Below, piece after piece: positions 8,834 through 18,209 of a DNA stretch of 57,518 bases. The number at the start of each line of letters is the position of its first letter. The first letter of the stretch is position 1. The stretch comes from Bacteroidota bacterium. Lineage in GTDB: Bacteria; Bacteroidota; Rhodothermia; Rhodothermales; UBA10348. The translations under genes were made by a program, and so were the position numbers. The notes under the pieces were generated by a model. It did not search any database and was not told the origin of the DNA. It worked only from the letters and a program-made list of their open reading frames with translations. Location of the stretch: the NCBI GenBank assembly GCA_027622005.1, contig JAQBZH010000015.1, positions 1 to 57,518 on the forward strand, written 5' to 3'.

Positions 8834-9912
8834 TGCATTTACTCGATTGGCACGACGTAGCAGAATCCGACTGGACGAGCCTTATCGAACAGTCCTTGCT
8901 TAACGGTGCCGATCGTAGGCGATTGGAAAATACCCATCTGGGGAAAAGCGTTGGCCTGGTTTTTTTCAACGATTCACTTAGAACCCGCGTTTCTATGGAG
9001 CTAGCTGCGGCTTCGCTGGGCGCGACTTCGGTGACGGTTACGCCGGGAAGTGGCACTTGGGGATTCGCATGGGAAAAAGGCGTTCCGATGCTGGGGGCCG
9101 AAGCAGAACACATTCAGGAAGCAGTGGGGGTTTTGTCCAGGTATGTTGACCTTTTGGGCGTCCGGCTTTTTGCCTCAGGCACCGACTTGGTTAAAGATAT
9201 GCAGGACAATATGTTGAAGCAGTTTGCGGCGGCGTCGGCCGTGCCTGTTTTAAACCTTGAATCTGCTTCGCGGCACCCTTGTCAGGCACTGGCCGACGCC
9301 GCGGTTCTCACCCGTCATTTTTCCGGCCAACCGAAAGGTAAAAAGTTTGTCCTTTCGTGGGCATATCACCCGAAGCCATTGCCCATGGCCGTCCCTCACT
9401 CAACTTTGCTAATGGCAGCCCGATTGGGAATGAACGTCACGGTGGCGCGCCCCGACGGATTTGAACTGGATCCTGAAGTCATGAAACAAGCACGTCAATC
9501 CGCAGCCGCGAGTGGCGGATCGGTTGAGGAAATGAATCGGCAGGATTCCGCAATGGAAGGAGCGCACATCGTTTACGCCAAAGCTTGGGGAGGAAAAGCA
9601 AGGTATGAGGATCCAGCTATCGAAGTTCGAGATCGTCAGGCGCATTCCGATTGGCGCGTTACGCGGCACCTGATGGCGCTTACGAATGGAGGCGGCCAAG
9701 GCAAGTTTATGCACTGCCTCCCGGTACGCCGCGGAGTGGTAGTTGACGACGACGTTTTGGACGGGGCTCATACGCTCCACTTAGAACAAGCCGAATACCG
9801 ATTACACGCCCAAAAAGCGATCCTAAGTTGGCTGTGGGAGCGAAACAAGAAGTCCTCTGATTCCGGAGGGACGGTTTCCGCGAGCTCAAACCCCGCCGCT
9901 AACCACCCATGA
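8833..9912 (+). CDS. argF': N-acylornithine transcarbamylase (ArgF')
   Basis: Transfers carbamoyl phosphate to an N-acylated ornithine. It is not ordinary ornithine transcarbamylase: the SMG ornithine loop is missing and YHPKPLPMAVPHS stands in its place, as in the acetyl- and succinylornithine enzymes. Other blocks are SLRTRVS (carbamoyl phosphate), SRHPCQALAD and HCLPVRR. From memory of the Xanthomonas (acetyl) and B. fragilis (succinyl) enzymes, specificity depends on Glu92 versus Pro90; here the aligned residue is Ala, in GAEAEHIQEA. The carboxylated Lys302 of the acetyl enzyme aligns with Val. At 359 residues it is longer than either; about 20 polar residues at the C-terminus are extra. 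Substrate therefore undecided. Confidence 0.88.
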   Translation: MHLLDWHDVAESDWTSLIEQSLLNGADRRRLENTHLGKSVGLVFFNDSLRTRVSMELAAASLGATSVTVTPGSGTWGFAWEKGVPMLGAEAEHIQEAVGVLSRYVDLLGVRLFASGTDLVKDMQDNMLKQFAAASAVPVLNLESASRHPCQALADAAVLTRHFSGQPKGKKFVLSWAYHPKPLPMAVPHSTLLMAARLGMNVTVARPDGFELDPEVMKQARQSAAASGGSVEEMNRQDSAMEGAHIVYAKAWGGKARYEDPAIEVRDRQAHSDWRVTRHLMALTNGGGQGKFMHCLPVRRGVVVDDDVLDGAHTLHLEQAEYRLHAQKAILSWLWERNKKSSDSGGTVSASSNPAANHP

Positions 9913-10688
9913 AGCGAACCGTCGTCAAAATAGGTGGGGCCCTTTTGGCTGAGCCATTGGATGCACTTTTCGAAGGGTTGGCTGAACTTCAGCAGCAATC
10001 CGAAGTCATATTAGTGCACGGAGGCGGCCCTCAAACGACCGCGATGGCGAACAGGCTCGGACATTCCCCAACCATTGTGGAGGGCAGAAGGGTCACGACG
10101 GATCTAGATCTCGATATCGTTAAATGGATGATTCGTGGCCAGTTAAACGTGGAATTAGTTGCCCGTGCCTCCCTGTCGGGCATTCGCGCCCTTGGTATGA
10201 GCGGGGCGGACGCGGGACTCATTCAGGTGTCGAGGCGTCCAATTTGGTCGATTGAAGGCAAATCCGTAGACTTTGGGCACGTCGGGGATTTTCAACGGGC
10301 TGATCCGACCGCGTTACTAGCCTTATTGCAATCAGGAATTATGCCCATCGTGTGTCCGCCGGGAATGGATCAAAACGGACACTTGTATAACATCAACGCC
10401 GACACGGTGGCCCTCGAAGTGGCCAGTGCCGTTCAGGCTGACGAGCTCATCTTAGTCACCGAAACGGGTGCCGTTTTGGATGATGAAAAACGTCCGATTC
10501 GAAGAATGTACTCAGCGGACGCACAGAAGGGCGTTTCAGCTGGATGGATATCCGGTGGCATGAAGGTTAAAACCGATATCGGATTTTCCGCGCTGAAGCG
10601 GGGCATTGCCAACGTCTGGATTTTAGGGCCGGAATCTCTTGCTTCCAAAGCCCGTGGTACGCAGCTATTGGAGGCCTCACATGCTTGA
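9909..10688 (+). CDS. argB: N-acetyl(acyl)glutamate kinase
   Basis: Phosphorylates the gamma-carboxyl of acylglutamate, amino-acid kinase fold. In 259 residues: KIGGALL at 7-13, VHGGGPQTT at 37-45 (nucleotide-binding glycine loops), GHVGDF near 121, NINADTVALEVA near 161 and SGGMKVKTD near 217. No N-terminal arginine-sensing helix is present, as expected for the roughly 260-residue feedback-insensitive type. The ATG at 9909 overlaps the argF' stop as ATGA. LysZ-type kinase is the closest alternative, but the neighbours are all arginine genes. Confidence 0.9.
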   Translation: MKRTVVKIGGALLAEPLDALFEGLAELQQQSEVILVHGGGPQTTAMANRLGHSPTIVEGRRVTTDLDLDIVKWMIRGQLNVELVARASLSGIRALGMSGADAGLIQVSRRPIWSIEGKSVDFGHVGDFQRADPTALLALLQSGIMPIVCPPGMDQNGHLYNINADTVALEVASAVQADELILVTETGAVLDDEKRPIRRMYSADAQKGVSAGWISGGMKVKTDIGFSALKRGIANVWILGPESLASKARGTQLLEASHA

Positions 10689-11754
10689 TCAAGACGTTTG
10701 CGTGCTACACCGACGGTTGGTTGCCATTCCCTCCTTGAGTCATCAGGAATCGGACGCTGCAAGTCTGATGGAGGCCCATTTAAAGGAAGCAGGCCTTACC
10801 GTTAGCCGGGCCAACAACAATGTCGTAGCCGAATGGGGAGAAGGAGAGCCGGTTTTACTACTCAATTCGCATCTGGACGTGGTCCCGGCATCGTCAGACC
10901 ATCCGTTTCCACCTTTCGTCCCTACCATTTCCGATGGAAAAGTGTTCGGAAGGGGAACGGTGGACGCTAAAGCCAGCGTAGCGAGTATGGCCACGGCCGT
11001 TTGTCGATTGGCAGCGGCCGGATATCGTCCGAAAGGTAAAATCGTGGTCGCGTTTACGGCGTGCGAAGAAACGGGAGGCGAAAATAACGGTCTGGAGCAA
11101 ATCATCAATCAACTGCCTAAGCCATCGGCGGCGCTCATCGGCGAGCCGACCCACATGCAGCCCTGTGTAGCTCAGAAAGGGCTTTTGATCCTTCGCCTCG
11201 ACGCTCACGGCAAATCGGCGCATGCGGCGAGGGCGGAAGAAGGACTCAATGCGATTTCGATCATGGTTCGCGATTTAGGTCGCCTCGAAAACTTTTCGCT
11301 GGACCGGATCCACCCCTATCTCGGTAAAACAACGATTAGTGTGACCGTGGTGAACGGAGGATCGGCCCGAAATATGATCCCAGATTCCTGTACGGCCTTT
11401 TTGGACATTCGCTCGACGCCCGTTTACGACCACGACGAAATCGCTGCGCTCATCCAAAAGGAATTGGAATCGACGGTCCACATTCATTCAAAACGGTTTG
11501 TTTCGGTTGATACTTTGCCAACCGAGTCTATTGTCCACGCGTGTCTGCAGGGTTCGACAGGTTCTTCTACCTTTGGCTCACCCACCATGTCCGACTGGAT
11601 CCATGTAAAAGGTGTTCCGACCGTAAAAATTGGCCCTGGCGATAGTCGGTTGTCCCACACGGCTAACGAACATATTGATATTCGCGAGCTGATTGATAGC
11701 TGCGCCACTTACGAACGTATTATCCAAGCTTATTTCGAGTTGAATCATGGCTGA
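10681..11754 (+). CDS. argE: ArgE-type N-acylcitrulline/acylornithine deacylase
   Basis: M20 metallopeptidase-family amidohydrolase. With an acylornithine transcarbamylase in the operon, its substrate should be acylcitrulline rather than acylornithine. The ATG at 10681 gives 357 residues and overlaps argB by 8 bases; a frame extension to 10639 adds only residues read out of argB. Zinc ligands are visible: NSHLDVVPA (His near 64), GRGTVDAKAS (Asp near 95), CEETGG (the catalytic Glu and its neighbour near 129) and LSHTANEHID (His near 326). A dimerisation domain lies between about 170 and 270. Cytoplasmic, no signal peptide. Confidence 0.88.
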   Translation: MLDQDVCVLHRRLVAIPSLSHQESDAASLMEAHLKEAGLTVSRANNNVVAEWGEGEPVLLLNSHLDVVPASSDHPFPPFVPTISDGKVFGRGTVDAKASVASMATAVCRLAAAGYRPKGKIVVAFTACEETGGENNGLEQIINQLPKPSAALIGEPTHMQPCVAQKGLLILRLDAHGKSAHAARAEEGLNAISIMVRDLGRLENFSLDRIHPYLGKTTISVTVVNGGSARNMIPDSCTAFLDIRSTPVYDHDEIAALIQKELESTVHIHSKRFVSVDTLPTESIVHACLQGSTGSSTFGSPTMSDWIHVKGVPTVKIGPGDSRLSHTANEHIDIRELIDSCATYERIIQAYFELNHG

Positions 11755-13045
11755 TCTTCCAATCTGGTTTAAAGGAACAGAGACCGCATCGTGGGTCACG
11801 CGATTTACCGTCGGCGATGACCCCATGTGGGACATGATGTTATTACCTTTTGACGCCGCAGCATCGCTAGCGCATGCCGCCGGACTCGTAACGGCGGGAA
11901 TTCTCACCGAAGACGAACTAACATCTCTTGATGGAGCGTTTTCCGAATTAGCGGATGCCTTCGAAAATGGCGAGATCCAGATTTCGCTTAAGGACGAAGA
12001 TTGTCACACGGTCATTGAGCGCTTTTTGACCGAAAAAGTGGGCGATATCGGCAAAAAAATCCACACCGGTCGCTCCCGAAACGATCAGGTTCTGGCAGCG
12101 ATACGTCTTTGGCTTCGATTTAATTTGGATGATGTCGCGGGTGAAGTTGAGTCGCTCGCCTTGCAGTTGGCTGATATGGCCGATTCCCATCAAGATCAGT
12201 TTTTACCCGGTTATACCCACCTTCAGCGCGCCATGCCTAGCACGGTAGCCATGTGGGCCGCTGGCTATTCAGAGAGCCTGGTAGAAGATTTAGATCTGGT
12301 ATTGAATGCCCGACGCCGCATTAACGCATCGCCCCTCGGAAGTGGAGCCGGATACGGCATTCCTTACGTGAAACTACCTCGGCAGGAAGTTGCTGAAAGC
12401 CTCGGTTTTGACCGAATTCAGGAAAATGTGACAGCCGTGCAATTGAGCCGTGGGAAATACGAGTTAGAAGTGGTCCATGCGTTATTGCAATGCGCCGCGA
12501 CCATCAACCGACTAGCCTCGGACGTGGTCCTTTACGCGTCGGCTGAGTTTGGATTCGTGCGGCTAGACGATGCACTAACCACCGGAAGTAGCATCATGCC
12601 TCAAAAAAAGAACCCGGACATTGCCGAACTGGCTCGGGCAACGATGCATCGATTGTCGGGTGAATTCCAGGTACTCCTCGGAATACCGGCAAATCTTCCG
12701 TCTGGATACCACCGCGATTTACAGTTGACCAAAGGGGCGGTAATGAAAGCAGTTTTAATCCAAAAGGATCTGTTGGAGGCCACGAAGGGCCTTCTGGCCG
12801 GACTCTCCTTCAAAGCTGAAACACTGGACGCGGCAAAAGACCCCGATTTATTTGCGACGGCAGCTGCCCTATCCGATGTCGTAAAGGGCAAGCCTTTTCG
12901 CGAGGCGTACCGCGACGCAGCAAAGTCGCCTCAAAAGTGGGCAGAACAAGCATTTACAAAGCTTTCGGAAGCCTACTCCACGGTTGGAACGCCGGGGAAT
13001 GTTTCCACGAAAAATATTCGGGATCGACTCAGGAGCATGCGCTGA
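11747..13045 (+). CDS. argH: Argininosuccinate lyase
   Basis: Splits argininosuccinate into arginine and fumarate, the last step of the pathway. The 432-residue product has the fumarase/aspartase superfamily signature SSIMPQKKNPD near residue 280 with the catalytic serine loop, plus HTGRSRNDQV near residue 102 and TLLQRA-like YTHLQRAMPS near 160. It overlaps argE by 8 bases at its start and is the last gene of the operon; the next gene is on the other strand. No convincing terminator is seen in the 75-base gap. Confidence 0.95.
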   Translation: MADLPIWFKGTETASWVTRFTVGDDPMWDMMLLPFDAAASLAHAAGLVTAGILTEDELTSLDGAFSELADAFENGEIQISLKDEDCHTVIERFLTEKVGDIGKKIHTGRSRNDQVLAAIRLWLRFNLDDVAGEVESLALQLADMADSHQDQFLPGYTHLQRAMPSTVAMWAAGYSESLVEDLDLVLNARRRINASPLGSGAGYGIPYVKLPRQEVAESLGFDRIQENVTAVQLSRGKYELEVVHALLQCAATINRLASDVVLYASAEFGFVRLDDALTTGSSIMPQKKNPDIAELARATMHRLSGEFQVLLGIPANLPSGYHRDLQLTKGAVMKAVLIQKDLLEATKGLLAGLSFKAETLDAAKDPDLFATAAALSDVVKGKPFREAYRDAAKSPQKWAEQAFTKLSEAYSTVGTPGNVSTKNIRDRLRSMR

Positions 13046-13070
13046 TTGAAGGGTACGTTATTGCCTATGG

Positions 13071-13090
13071 CCGTCGAGCTCCGTCGAGCT
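13071..13090. repeat. 10-bp tandem duplication after argH
   Basis: ccgtcgagct occurs twice in direct succession (13071-13080 and 13081-13090) in the short convergent gap between argH and the DUF5916 gene. It has no obvious function and is probably a slippage duplication. Confidence 0.7.
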
Positions 13091-13120
13091 CCGGTTATCG
13101 CGGCTGCCCAGATCGACCGG

Positions 13121-15511
13121 TTAAACCCGAAACAGATAGCTCAATTTCAGAAAGAAGCCGTCGTTGGTGCGTTGTAGGTCGCGGAAGCGGTAGGTATTGG
13201 GTTCTCTAGACGAGTTCCCATAACCGACAAACAATACCGTCCCGGGATCAGGCCGGAAAGAAACCAACCAATCTACTCTGAAGGTATTTCGACGGAAGGC
13301 CGTCGATTTCGAATAAACCCCCGTGGAAGGATTAAGAATTAAAATGGGCTCTTCCGTTCTGGAATCGTCTCGAAGCGCATCGACAAAATTTGAATCGTAT
13401 TGCCCTACCAATCGAATGAACAAAGAAGGGGTTACTTGATATTCGGCCTTGAGGCGTGGGACCCGGTGGATACTCACCGTTGAATGATCGCTCGCCCGAT
13501 CGTATTGCTGGTGATTGTAGGAGAAGTTGATTCTGATCTGCTCCGTGGGGGTATAGTTTAGTCCAAGCGTAATAAATAGAATATTGGAAGAGGACCACTC
13601 CGAAAAGTTGTCGTCACGACCACCTACTAGTTGCAGATTCCCACTAAAATTGCTTAGTTGAGGCGTAGTGAGATTCGTCCAAAAACCCAAGTTGGTCAAT
13701 CGATCCTCGCCGATATATGCCGTCGTATCAACCACTACTCCATTCTCTTTCCTCTCGAGATAAAAATTGGTGTACAGGTACTCAGGGTATTTAAACGATT
13801 CGAGGAAAACGGAAGTAGTACCCGACCAGCCTCCTTTAAAGCTATAGGCAGAGTTAAGGTGGAATTTTTGATCGTTTGGTGTTTTCCCGTCGGTAAATCG
13901 GTCATAGTCCCATGTCCCGTCGAGAGAAAAACCGAGCTGCAGCGATTCAACCACGGCGCCTTCATCTCCGGTCCATCGTTGATAGGGTTGAAAATGTACG
14001 TTGACGATACCCGTCCGAGTAATAAATCCCGATTCCGCGTTAAAATCGTTATGAAATCCAAACGCAGATAAGTTTCCGCCGTATTTGCGACCCGAAGCGA
14101 TAGCGGAGAATTTCCACATGGGCGCCGATACCATCTCGCCCCTGTTTGCGGCCGTGCCAGGGTCTCCGGTAAAACTCATTCCCGCTTGATAAGTCATCGA
14201 ATAAATACTTGCAAAGGTCATACGCCCGTCGACGGCCGCCACTCGATTCCAATGGCCACCATGACTTTTATCCGTTAGCACGAGACCAATGGTGTTTTGA
14301 CCCGATAAATCTCTCCGGAAGCGAACCGCATTCATATATCCGGCGTCCAGATCGGAGAGATAAAGCTCCCTGTTATCTACAGCGGAAAGTGCTGCGATAT
14401 TCGTACTTCCAATTTTGCCTGTTAGCTTGACCGCGCTCAAAGGATTCGAAACCCTACGCGAGTAAATCAAATTGGTAGGGGACTGAAATAGTTCGATACC
14501 GTCCAGAAAGAAGGGCCTTTTTTCCGGCACAAAAACGGCTTGTCTCGGATCGAATGATATCTGTGCGACATCGGCTTCGACTTGAGAAAAATCGGGATTC
14601 ACGGTTCCGTTTAGTGTCAAATTGCTTGTAATGCCCCAGCGGACGTTGAGGCCCAGGGGATCTCGAGCTTCGGCGTCAAATTTGGCTTCATTCCCCGCCG
14701 GCCGATTCATGGTTCCGGTCACTTCAGGATTGATGTCCAATACTAACCCACGTTGCAGATTAGTGAGGGCAGGAATCACTCCATTTTGTGACATAAAAGA
14801 GGCATTGTTTTGCCTAGTTGACGTCCATGTGCTAGTATAACCGGAATGCTGAATTTGGCGGATAATATTAAACCCCCAATCTTGCGTTTCGACGTTTTGA
14901 TAGCGGACACTTTTAAATGGAACTACAACCTCCACTTCGAAGCCGTATTCAGTCAACCGTCCTTTGGACTGGTATAAAAAATCAGGGCTTAAATCGATTG
15001 TGTAAGGCGCATTGCTTCCGCGGCCACCGCCGTCGGAATCTTTTAGCGTTCCATCAGCCTGTTGACCAAATGGATTGACGCCGATCGTAAAAGCTTGACG
15101 GCGGTCATTGTACGTATCGAGAATAATTTGAACGTTGTCATCGCCGCCCAATCTATCTCGATCAGCAAGCGTTGCCCGAACCTCGCCGTGCATTTCGTAA
15201 GCCTTAATGCCGAAATGAATGGCTGTGGGAGAGTACCAAACCAAGACTACCGTGGAGTCTTGCGAAAGTCTTCCATCAACGGGCAAATAGTCACTAAATC
15301 CGGAAAAACGCGTCGCCCGGGCCCAAACTTCCTCGTCCAAAACCCCGTCTACCGTTACTTCAACCCCTTCAATTCGAGGAACTTCGACTTCAAGAGATGG
15401 TCTCGGTCGAGTGGGGTCGTCGGAGGCCCACACGGCTTGTACTGAGACAACCAAAAACGCCCCGAGCATTGCTATTCGGGAAAGAGAAAAAGTCGAAATT
15501 GCACGCGTCAT
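13121..15511 (-). CDS. DUF5916 outer-membrane protein, copy 1
   Basis: A 796-residue secreted protein of the DUF5916 type: signal peptide (residues 1-29, ending VWA), a CBM9-like beta-sandwich over about 40-240 (starts EGVEVTVDGVLDEEVW), then a long C-terminal region expected to be a beta-barrel that ends in an aromatic-rich strand closing with YLFRV. The block NPDFSQVEADVAQI, followed by PEKRPFFLDG, is the family's best marker. Function of the family is not established; a carbohydrate-binding head on an outer-membrane barrel suggests sugar or polymer handling. It is the downstream member of a tandem pair, 17 bases after the second copy. Confidence 0.8.
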   Translation of the reverse strand: MTRAISTFSLSRIAMLGAFLVVSVQAVWASDDPTRPRPSLEVEVPRIEGVEVTVDGVLDEEVWARATRFSGFSDYLPVDGRLSQDSTVVLVWYSPTAIHFGIKAYEMHGEVRATLADRDRLGGDDNVQIILDTYNDRRQAFTIGVNPFGQQADGTLKDSDGGGRGSNAPYTIDLSPDFLYQSKGRLTEYGFEVEVVVPFKSVRYQNVETQDWGFNIIRQIQHSGYTSTWTSTRQNNASFMSQNGVIPALTNLQRGLVLDINPEVTGTMNRPAGNEAKFDAEARDPLGLNVRWGITSNLTLNGTVNPDFSQVEADVAQISFDPRQAVFVPEKRPFFLDGIELFQSPTNLIYSRRVSNPLSAVKLTGKIGSTNIAALSAVDNRELYLSDLDAGYMNAVRFRRDLSGQNTIGLVLTDKSHGGHWNRVAAVDGRMTFASIYSMTYQAGMSFTGDPGTAANRGEMVSAPMWKFSAIASGRKYGGNLSAFGFHNDFNAESGFITRTGIVNVHFQPYQRWTGDEGAVVESLQLGFSLDGTWDYDRFTDGKTPNDQKFHLNSAYSFKGGWSGTTSVFLESFKYPEYLYTNFYLERKENGVVVDTTAYIGEDRLTNLGFWTNLTTPQLSNFSGNLQLVGGRDDNFSEWSSSNILFITLGLNYTPTEQIRINFSYNHQQYDRASDHSTVSIHRVPRLKAEYQVTPSLFIRLVGQYDSNFVDALRDDSRTEEPILILNPSTGVYSKSTAFRRNTFRVDWLVSFRPDPGTVLFVGYGNSSREPNTYRFRDLQRTNDGFFLKLSYLFRV

Positions 15512-15528
15512 ATTGGTGAAAATTTCAG

Positions 15529-17880
15529 TTAAACACGAAGAAGGTACTGAAGCTTGAAGAAAAACTGTCTATTGGTTTGTTGCAGCAGCATGGGCTGACC
15601 ATCGCGGGCAGCTGGGAAGTCTTCAAATCGATGACTTGAACCAAGATGCACCACGGTAAACGGACTGACACGATACGTGACTAGCGGATCGATTTCGAGA
15701 CGTTCTGTAAAATCGTTGTATTGCACGATAACGCGAGATAACAGCTTGCGAGAAAATTGATAGTTGACTCGCGAGCGAAGAATATATCCCGAGTAGAATT
15801 TCTCTTTCGTTTGTTTGTCCGTGAGCTGAGCGTAGTTGATGCCGGAGCCTATAGTCATCCGATCCGTTGCGCGTACCGTCACATCAGCGCCTCCGCTAAA
15901 CATGTATCCCACTTCTGGAGCCGCCGGGTTTCGATAAATCGCATTTCCGAATTCAGCTCTCATTCCGACCTGCATTCGCTGGCTGAAATTGCTGTTTGCT
16001 CGAATATTGGCTCGATTGACCTGAGTAAACTGCTTTCCGGCGTAAAGCTCATTTGACGCAAAAAACATCGCGTTCACCGAGGTTTGGCGTCCCAACTGGG
16101 TAAAAAACCCAGTGAAAATAGATTCGTCTTTACGGACGTTGTCGAAATTCCAAAAGCGATTGACGCCGGCAAATACCGTCATCCGGCTCATCCACGCACT
16201 ATTTGGGACATAAAAAGTATACCTGTTCTGAATATTTACACGACGGGCATCGTTATTGGGTATAAAGCCGTTATCCGCGCGGAAAGTCGGACTCAGCTGA
16301 ACATAATTTATATCAGCTCCATAGTTACGCCCAGTGCGCTCGAACTTGGTGTCCAAGGCGTGTCCAGAGAAACTTTCACCATCCAACGCTCCTGTATAAT
16401 TTCCACGGTCAAAAGAACGCCCGTTCAAGCCACTTTCGGCTGACAACTTAGCGTTGTTCATTTCCGTCGTTTGACTATAGAGAAACTGCCAACTAGCTGA
16501 ATACTTCGTCTTAAACCGAATAGAACCATCGATTCCAAACAATGAACCTGAACCTCCATCGTCCAAGCGACGGTCGGTAACCATCGCAGCAATAAAGGAG
16601 TTGTTTTCAAAGCTCTTCCTTGCCCGAAGGATATTGGAAACGGACTTTCCACCGGAAACCAAGCGGCTACTCTCCTCGAGAGGAACCATGATCGGCGAGG
16701 TATTGTCCCTGGCGCCTATATAGCCGAAGGACCAGGACCCCGCCCGACCCGTCAATTTTGCGGCCGCCAGCGGGTCGTTAATGGACCGGGTGTAAACAGC
16801 ATTGATCCGCGAAGAAAAGATATCAGCTCCTTCCTGAAAAAATGCTCTACGTTCGGGAAAAGAAAGCGCAAAAGCTGAATTGACGTCAATTTGAGCCACA
16901 TCGGATTCGATTTGACTAAAATCCGGATTAAGAGTCACATCAGCGGTCAGGTTAGAAGATATTCCGTATTTCACATTTAAAGAGGGTTCGGCCGTCATTC
17001 GTCGGTTGTCAAAGCCATTTACTGGATTTCCGAAATCTCTGTTACCCGTTTGGCTTCCGGTAAGTGCAGGTAAAATCTCAATATTTCGACCCGTTTTAAT
17101 TCCGGACATTCCCGCCAACGTTCCAAACTGGCAAGCCATGCATGGATCGGCTCGGTCGATAGCGGCCCAGGTATATTGCGATCTATCGCCGCGGGGCCTC
17201 GTAATCCAAAAGGTCGCTTTCCATTCCTGTATATCCGCTTTCGGAAATCGTAGGCTTCGAAATGGGATAGCCATTTCAATCTGATATCCAGTCTCGGTGA
17301 TTATTCCTGCTGAATCGTAGATCAGGTCAAAGCCCATGTCTTCCTGTTGACCGATGGCTGATCTTGTATCCCCTTGAATTCCATAAGGGTTGGAAGAAAT
17401 GAAGTAAGTGACCTGTCCATCACCTTGCGTATCCAAGAGAATCCCGGCATAATCATCCTGCCAAATCTGATCGCGGTCATTCAAATGGGCTCTGATGGTC
17501 AGCGGATCGTCCTGAATCACATACGCGACGTACAAATTTTCAGAATCATAAGCCATGTAGGCTTTGATACCAATGGGCGGCTTGCCGTTTTCATTGGGTT
17601 GAAACTCAGTAAAATTAGTTGCCACGGCCGCCGTTGCCCAAGCTGCTTCATCCAACGTCCCATCTATCGAAATCTTACCTGAAATCTCAGGGATGTCGAG
17701 TCGTGGCGCCGTGTTGGGTCTAAATGGTATTGGGGCCTGGACATTTGAAGCGCTCATTTCTGAGGGCTGGGCAAACGCCGTTGCGGTAACGGACAGGCTT
17801 AAAAACGTCAAAAAACTTACGACCCGTAGTGGGCCAACAAGGCGCAACTTAAATCGCGTCTTGGTGAAAACGTGTGTCAT
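15529..17880 (-). CDS. DUF5916 outer-membrane protein, copy 2
   Basis: A 783-residue paralogue of the neighbouring gene at 13121-15511. Signal peptide residues 1-38 (ends TAFAQ); CBM9-like domain from about residue 58 (ISGKISIDGTLDEAAW); family blocks NPDFSQIESDVAQI and FPERRAFFQEGADIF; C-terminal strand ending FKLQYLLRV, suited to outer-membrane insertion. Only 17 bases separate the two genes, so they are probably co-transcribed, with this one first. Outside the marker blocks the two proteins differ strongly, so the duplication is old. Substrate unknown. Confidence 0.8.
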   Translation of the reverse strand: MTHVFTKTRFKLRLVGPLRVVSFLTFLSLSVTATAFAQPSEMSASNVQAPIPFRPNTAPRLDIPEISGKISIDGTLDEAAWATAAVATNFTEFQPNENGKPPIGIKAYMAYDSENLYVAYVIQDDPLTIRAHLNDRDQIWQDDYAGILLDTQGDGQVTYFISSNPYGIQGDTRSAIGQQEDMGFDLIYDSAGIITETGYQIEMAIPFRSLRFPKADIQEWKATFWITRPRGDRSQYTWAAIDRADPCMACQFGTLAGMSGIKTGRNIEILPALTGSQTGNRDFGNPVNGFDNRRMTAEPSLNVKYGISSNLTADVTLNPDFSQIESDVAQIDVNSAFALSFPERRAFFQEGADIFSSRINAVYTRSINDPLAAAKLTGRAGSWSFGYIGARDNTSPIMVPLEESSRLVSGGKSVSNILRARKSFENNSFIAAMVTDRRLDDGGSGSLFGIDGSIRFKTKYSASWQFLYSQTTEMNNAKLSAESGLNGRSFDRGNYTGALDGESFSGHALDTKFERTGRNYGADINYVQLSPTFRADNGFIPNNDARRVNIQNRYTFYVPNSAWMSRMTVFAGVNRFWNFDNVRKDESIFTGFFTQLGRQTSVNAMFFASNELYAGKQFTQVNRANIRANSNFSQRMQVGMRAEFGNAIYRNPAAPEVGYMFSGGADVTVRATDRMTIGSGINYAQLTDKQTKEKFYSGYILRSRVNYQFSRKLLSRVIVQYNDFTERLEIDPLVTYRVSPFTVVHLGSSHRFEDFPAARDGQPMLLQQTNRQFFFKLQYLLRV

Positions 17881-18209
17881 CGTTCGCTGGTCGGAGATTA
17901 ATGAATGGACTCGACTGAACGAAGAAGAAATGCTATGTAGATCCTCCCTCTCGACGCCGACTACGGTCCTATCGTCGAGCGTGTTACATCAAAGAGATCT
18001 GTAAATCGTGAAAGTTGAGTGTAGCACGAATAAATGCCCTAGATATCACCCACGAAAGAACAAATGGAGGGAAAGTGAACGTGAACAGATTCTTTGGACC
18101 ACCACCCTTTGACCTAAAGAACCAAGAATTCAAGGTACTTTTTGCCCGGGTACTTGCATTTTCGGTTTCTAGGGCTGAACATGTTCAAAAAGAAAACGAG
18201 GGGTTAACG
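17881..18209. other. Divergent intergenic region, 329 bases
   Basis: Separates the minus-strand DUF5916 pair from the plus-strand small ORF and transaldolase. An open frame from 18015 enters the small ORF at 18210, but its first 65 codons look random. I see no RNA gene, terminator or clear promoter; promoters for both directions should lie here. Confidence 0.5.

Noticed and set aside
8833-9912. Ordinary ornithine transcarbamylase
   Set aside because: The SMG ornithine loop is absent and the YHPKPLP-type block of acylornithine transcarbamylases is present.
18015-18209. Longer start for the small membrane ORF
   Set aside because: The extra 65 residues look random, and the ATG at 18210 has a ribosome-binding site.
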